A stretch of DNA of 5,902 bases from Verrucomicrobiota bacterium (lineage in GTDB: Bacteria > Verrucomicrobiota > Verrucomicrobiia > Limisphaerales > JAHEOI01): positions 1-5,902 of the forward strand of contig JAHEOI010000045.1 of NCBI GenBank assembly GCA_018610125.1, given 5' to 3'. The notes under the pieces were generated by a model. That model was not told the origin of the DNA and ran no database searches. It was given only the letters and a program-made list of their open reading frames with translations. Below, piece by piece: positions 4,470-5,902 of this stretch; position 1 is the stretch's first letter; each line of letters opens with the position of its first letter. A program made the translations under genes and the position numbers.

Positions 4470-4501
4470 GGAGCGGCCCGCAGCGGAGTGCGGGCCCTAC
4501 C
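4470..4501 (-). repeat. Dispersed palindrome, family 1, copy 2 (inverted)
   Basis: This is the reverse complement of the 32-bp unit at 1659-1690, with 30 of 32 positions identical. Stem arms are 4475-4482 and 4489-4496. The two differences (4492 and 4479) face each other in the stem, so a G-C pair has become C-G and the hairpin is preserved while the loop is unchanged. Confidence 0.8.
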
Positions 4502-4510
4502 ACAGCGGAA

Positions 4511-4550
4511 TTGGTAGGGTCGGCATCCACTATCAGGGATTGAAGAGGGG
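4511..4550 (+). repeat. Composite of a family 1 half copy and a TATCAGGGA tail
   Basis: TTGGTAGGGTCGGCA (4511-4525) matches the left half of copy 1 (1657-1671) with one change, then diverges where the right stem arm should be. It is followed by TATCAGGGA (4531-4539) and a purine-rich tail like those of family 2. It stands head-to-head with copy 2, 9 bp away. It looks like a recombined or decayed repeat. Confidence 0.55.
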
Positions 4551-4567
4551 CCTGGGTGACCTGCATC

Positions 4568-4593
4568 GGACGTTCGGGGACGACGTCTCATAA
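4568..4593 (+). repeat. Degenerate family 2 copy
   Basis: GGACGT, then a CGGG-containing loop, then ACGTC and a tail ending ATAAG resembles copy A (1747-1773) with several substitutions and one extra base. The stem is reduced to GACGT/ACGTC. Its position 8 bp from copy B and opposite orientation support relatedness, but a chance likeness is possible. Confidence 0.35.
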
Positions 4594-4600
4594 GCATTAA

Positions 4601-4642
4601 CCGGTCCTCCGTGATAGGGACGTTGTCTTCGACGTCCCACTT
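4601..4642 (-). repeat. Dispersed palindrome, family 2, copy B (inverted)
   Basis: Read on the minus strand, AAGTGGGACGTC is followed by an 8-nt loop region, then ACGTCCC and TATCACGGAG. This is the same stem (plus strand 4617-4623 with 4632-4638), same loop length and same tail as copy A, while the loop sequence differs (conserved stem, variable loop). It lies about 55 nt past the cupin stop codon. A further CGCGG/CCGCG hairpin sits beside it at 4646-4661. Confidence 0.75.
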
Positions 4643-4696
4643 CTTCGCGGTATATTCCGCGCACAATAAAATGGGTCCGCAGGGATCTTACCCTAA

Positions 4697-5038
4697 CTAG
4701 TCGAACCACTCGTCGTTTGGATCGAAGGCAGGGATCGGGATGTTGAGGATTCGCATCTTGCCGATGGCGCGGTGCCGACAGCCCGGTTGAATAAAGATGC
4801 CGGTCATCGGCTTGACCGGATAGAGCTCGCCATCCAATTCGATATGGCCTTCTCCCTCCAAGACGAGATAAATCTCGGTCATTTTCTTATGGTAGTGCGT
4901 CTTGGAATCGGCTTCGATATCGACCATATGCATGGTCGCCACCTGGTTGTCCGGTGTGTCAAACGCTCGCCGCGCATGCCCGCAAGGACAGCGCGTCGCT
5001 TCGATTTCGTCAAGCTGGGCAATTTGGAAATTGGCCAT
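4697..5038 (-). CDS. Single-domain cupin protein, probable metal binder
   Basis: This 113-residue protein is almost entirely one cupin barrel. Motif 1 is THYHKKMTEIYLVLEGEG (47-64), giving metal ligands H48, H50 and E55. Motif 2 is TGIFIQPGCRHRAIG (79-93) with H89 as the fourth ligand. The N-terminus carries TRCPCGHARRAF (15-26), whose CxCG-x-AR core I recall as a recurrent feature of a cupin subfamily close to this one. No signal peptide or extra domain is present, so it should be cytoplasmic. Small cupins include sugar isomerases, dioxygenases and sensors; the substrate cannot be told from this sequence. It is transcribed divergently from the cytochrome gene with 163 bp between start codons. 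The ATG at 5036-5038 lacks a clear Shine-Dalgarno sequence. Family call is firm; the role is unknown. Confidence 0.92.
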   Translation of the reverse strand: MANFQIAQLDEIEATRCPCGHARRAFDTPDNQVATMHMVDIEADSKTHYHKKMTEIYLVLEGEGHIELDGELYPVKPMTGIFIQPGCRHRAIGKMRILNIPIPAFDPNDEWFD

Positions 5039-5052
5039 AACAACCCGAGGTT

Positions 5053-5081
5053 AACAAATAGGAAGGGAAAAGGCGAGTCAA
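5053..5081 (-). promoter_or_regulatory. Promoter candidate for the cupin gene
   Basis: The minus strand has TTGACT (5076-5081), one base from the consensus -35. A poor -10 follows, TTTGTT (5053-5058) at 17 bp or TATTTG (5055-5060) at 15 bp. The start would fall about 10 nt before the ATG. Confidence 0.35.
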
Positions 5082-5084
5082 GCC

Positions 5085-5112
5085 TTGCATCGCTTAAAAG
5101 AAATGGTAAAAG
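5085..5112 (+). promoter_or_regulatory. Promoter candidate for the cytochrome gene
   Basis: TTGCAT (5085-5090) and TAAAAG (5107-5112) are 16 bp apart, each with four of six consensus bases. This is a weak match, back to back with the cupin promoter candidate. Confidence 0.25.
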
Positions 5113-5124
5113 GGTGGGATAAAT

Positions 5125-5163
5125 GCGTTTCTCGGCCCAAAACGCTGTTTTTGAGGCACAGCG
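5125..5163 (+). promoter_or_regulatory. Overlapping alternative hairpins upstream of the cytochrome gene
   Basis: GCGTTT (5125-5130) pairs with AAACGC (5140-5145), and CGCTGT (5143-5148) pairs with ACAGCG (5158-5163). Both are perfect 6-bp stems with 9-nt loops, and they share bases 5143-5145, so only one can form fully at a time. They lie 39-77 nt before the start codon. They may be a leader structure or paired protein-binding sites; chance cannot be excluded. Confidence 0.3.
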
Positions 5164-5201
5164 AAGCGAACAGGTGCAGTCTAGCAGTGAAACAGAGAGA
5201 G

Positions 5202-5902
5202 ATGATGAAGCTTCAAACAAACCTGGTGGCGACCGCGATTTTGGCAATGACCGTGACAACGGCTTGGAGCCAAGCGGAGATCGAGGAGGTCGACTTCTCG
5301 AAGCATGTCAAACCGATCCTGGAATCGGCTTGTGTGAGTTGTCACAACCCGGATCAAGAAGACGGGGAGTTACGGCTGGATACCCGGATTCAAACCTATC
5401 GGGGTGGCGAAGGGGGCCCTGCTGTTATCCGCGGTAACCCGGAAAAGAGCTCGCTTTACACGCGGACGGTCCTTCCCGAGGATGATCCCGATATCATGCC
5501 GCCGGAGGGACCGACCTTATCCAAGCAGCAGACGGAGATCTTACGGCGTTGGATCGAGGAGGGAGCGCAATGGCCGCGGGGAGAGACGCTGGAGACCACC
5601 ACGCGAATCCACTTTACCGAGCATGTCCAGCCGATCTTGGAATTGAACTGTGTTTCCTGCCATCGTGAAGGGAATGCCGATGGCGGCTTGCGCCTCGATG
5701 TCAAGAGTGAGGCATTCGCGGATCTGGAGGAAGGGCCCTCGATCACCCCGTTCGAGCCCGAGCATAGCCGTACCTATACCACGACGGTGTTGCCGGCCGA
5801 TGATCCGGCGATCATGCCCCCGAAATCCGAAGGCGAGCCATTGTCGGAGTCGAAAACGCAAATCTTGAAATCGTGGATCAGGCAAGGGGCGGTCTGGCCC
5901 GA
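5202..5902 (+). CDS. Secreted c-type cytochrome with two planctomycete-type haem domains, incomplete at the window end
   Basis: An open frame starts at ATG 5202 (a second ATG follows at 5205) after the purine-rich AACAGAGAGAG, and runs off the window with 233 residues read. Residues 1-25 form a signal peptide (MMKLQTNLVATAILAMTVTT then AWSQA), so the product is exported. Two homologous domains follow at about 32-125 and 138-233. Each has FxxHVxPIL, a haem-attaching CVSCH (44-48 and 150-154), an RLD motif, TVLPxDDPxIMPP with a candidate haem-ligand Met (M99 and M205) and a closing ILxxWIxxGAxWP. The haem motifs are exactly 106 residues apart, pointing to internal duplication. This is the PSCyt1-like type common in Planctomycetota and Verrucomicrobiota, often fused to further domains. 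The remainder is unseen, so substrate and partners are unknown; periplasmic electron transfer is likely. Confidence 0.93.
   Translation, partial: MMKLQTNLVATAILAMTVTTAWSQAEIEEVDFSKHVKPILESACVSCHNPDQEDGELRLDTRIQTYRGGEGGPAVIRGNPEKSSLYTRTVLPEDDPDIMPPEGPTLSKQQTEILRRWIEEGAQWPRGETLETTTRIHFTEHVQPILELNCVSCHREGNADGGLRLDVKSEAFADLEEGPSITPFEPEHSRTYTTTVLPADDPAIMPPKSEGEPLSESKTQILKSWIRQGAVWP

Noticed and set aside
4141..4666. Minus-strand open frames between cupin and glnB
   Set aside because: They run through the palindromic repeats and the sigma-54 promoter, have low-complexity composition and no recognisable motifs.
4646..4690. Terminator of the cupin gene (CGCGG/CCGCG hairpin and an ATTTTATT stretch)
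   Set aside because: On the minus strand the T-rich stretch comes before the hairpin, not after it, so the order is wrong for an intrinsic terminator.

Overview
The window looks like a chromosomal stretch from a bacterium of the Planctomycetota-Verrucomicrobiota-Chlamydiota group, most likely a verrucomicrobium. This rests on three things: a c-type cytochrome with tandem planctomycete-type (PSCyt1-like) haem domains, a 67-residue protein of a small family I associate with these phyla, and roomy intergenic DNA full of short palindromic repeats. This is inference from protein style; no rRNA or other phylogenetic marker is present.

Layout. (1) Positions 1-410 hold the C-terminal end of a large membrane protein (YfhO/glycosyltransferase-like) on the + strand, readable only if two compensating frameshifts are allowed. 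It runs into a Phd/YefM-type antitoxin gene (250-492, -) that has no toxin partner. (2) Positions 493-870 are non-coding with AT-richer repeats and a hairpin. (3) Positions 871-1438 (-) hold a compact brnT-brnA toxin-antitoxin operon with a palindromic operator candidate. (4) Positions 1439-1856 are non-coding and carry two different palindromic repeats. (5) A 67-aa gene (1857-2060, +) has its Shine-Dalgarno sequence in the loop of a perfect hairpin. (6) Positions 2061-2214 separate it from the convergent glnA and contain more repeats. (7) glnB (3837-4175, -) and glnA (2215-3627, -) form a nitrogen-assimilation pair with a 209-nt, palindrome-rich spacer; a near-consensus sigma-54 promoter lies 50-64 nt upstream of glnB. 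(8) Positions 4240-4696 are a dense repeat cluster. (9) A one-domain cupin (4697-5038, -) is divergent from (10) a secreted di-haem-type cytochrome (5202 to the window end, +, incomplete).

How the parts work together. Glutamine synthetase keeps the Tyr that is adenylylated in E. coli GS, and PII keeps the Tyr-51 uridylylation site. With the sigma-54 promoter this fits classical Ntr control of ammonium assimilation. The toxin-antitoxin genes are accessory and probably self-regulated.

The most unusual signal is outside the genes. Two families of dispersed hairpins recur in the gaps around 1659-1789, 2133-2196 and 4470-4642. One pair of copies differs only by a compensatory G-C to C-G swap inside the stem, which means the palindrome itself is maintained. 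They resemble REP/BIME or small non-autonomous palindromic elements. No transposase is in view, so their mobility is unproven.
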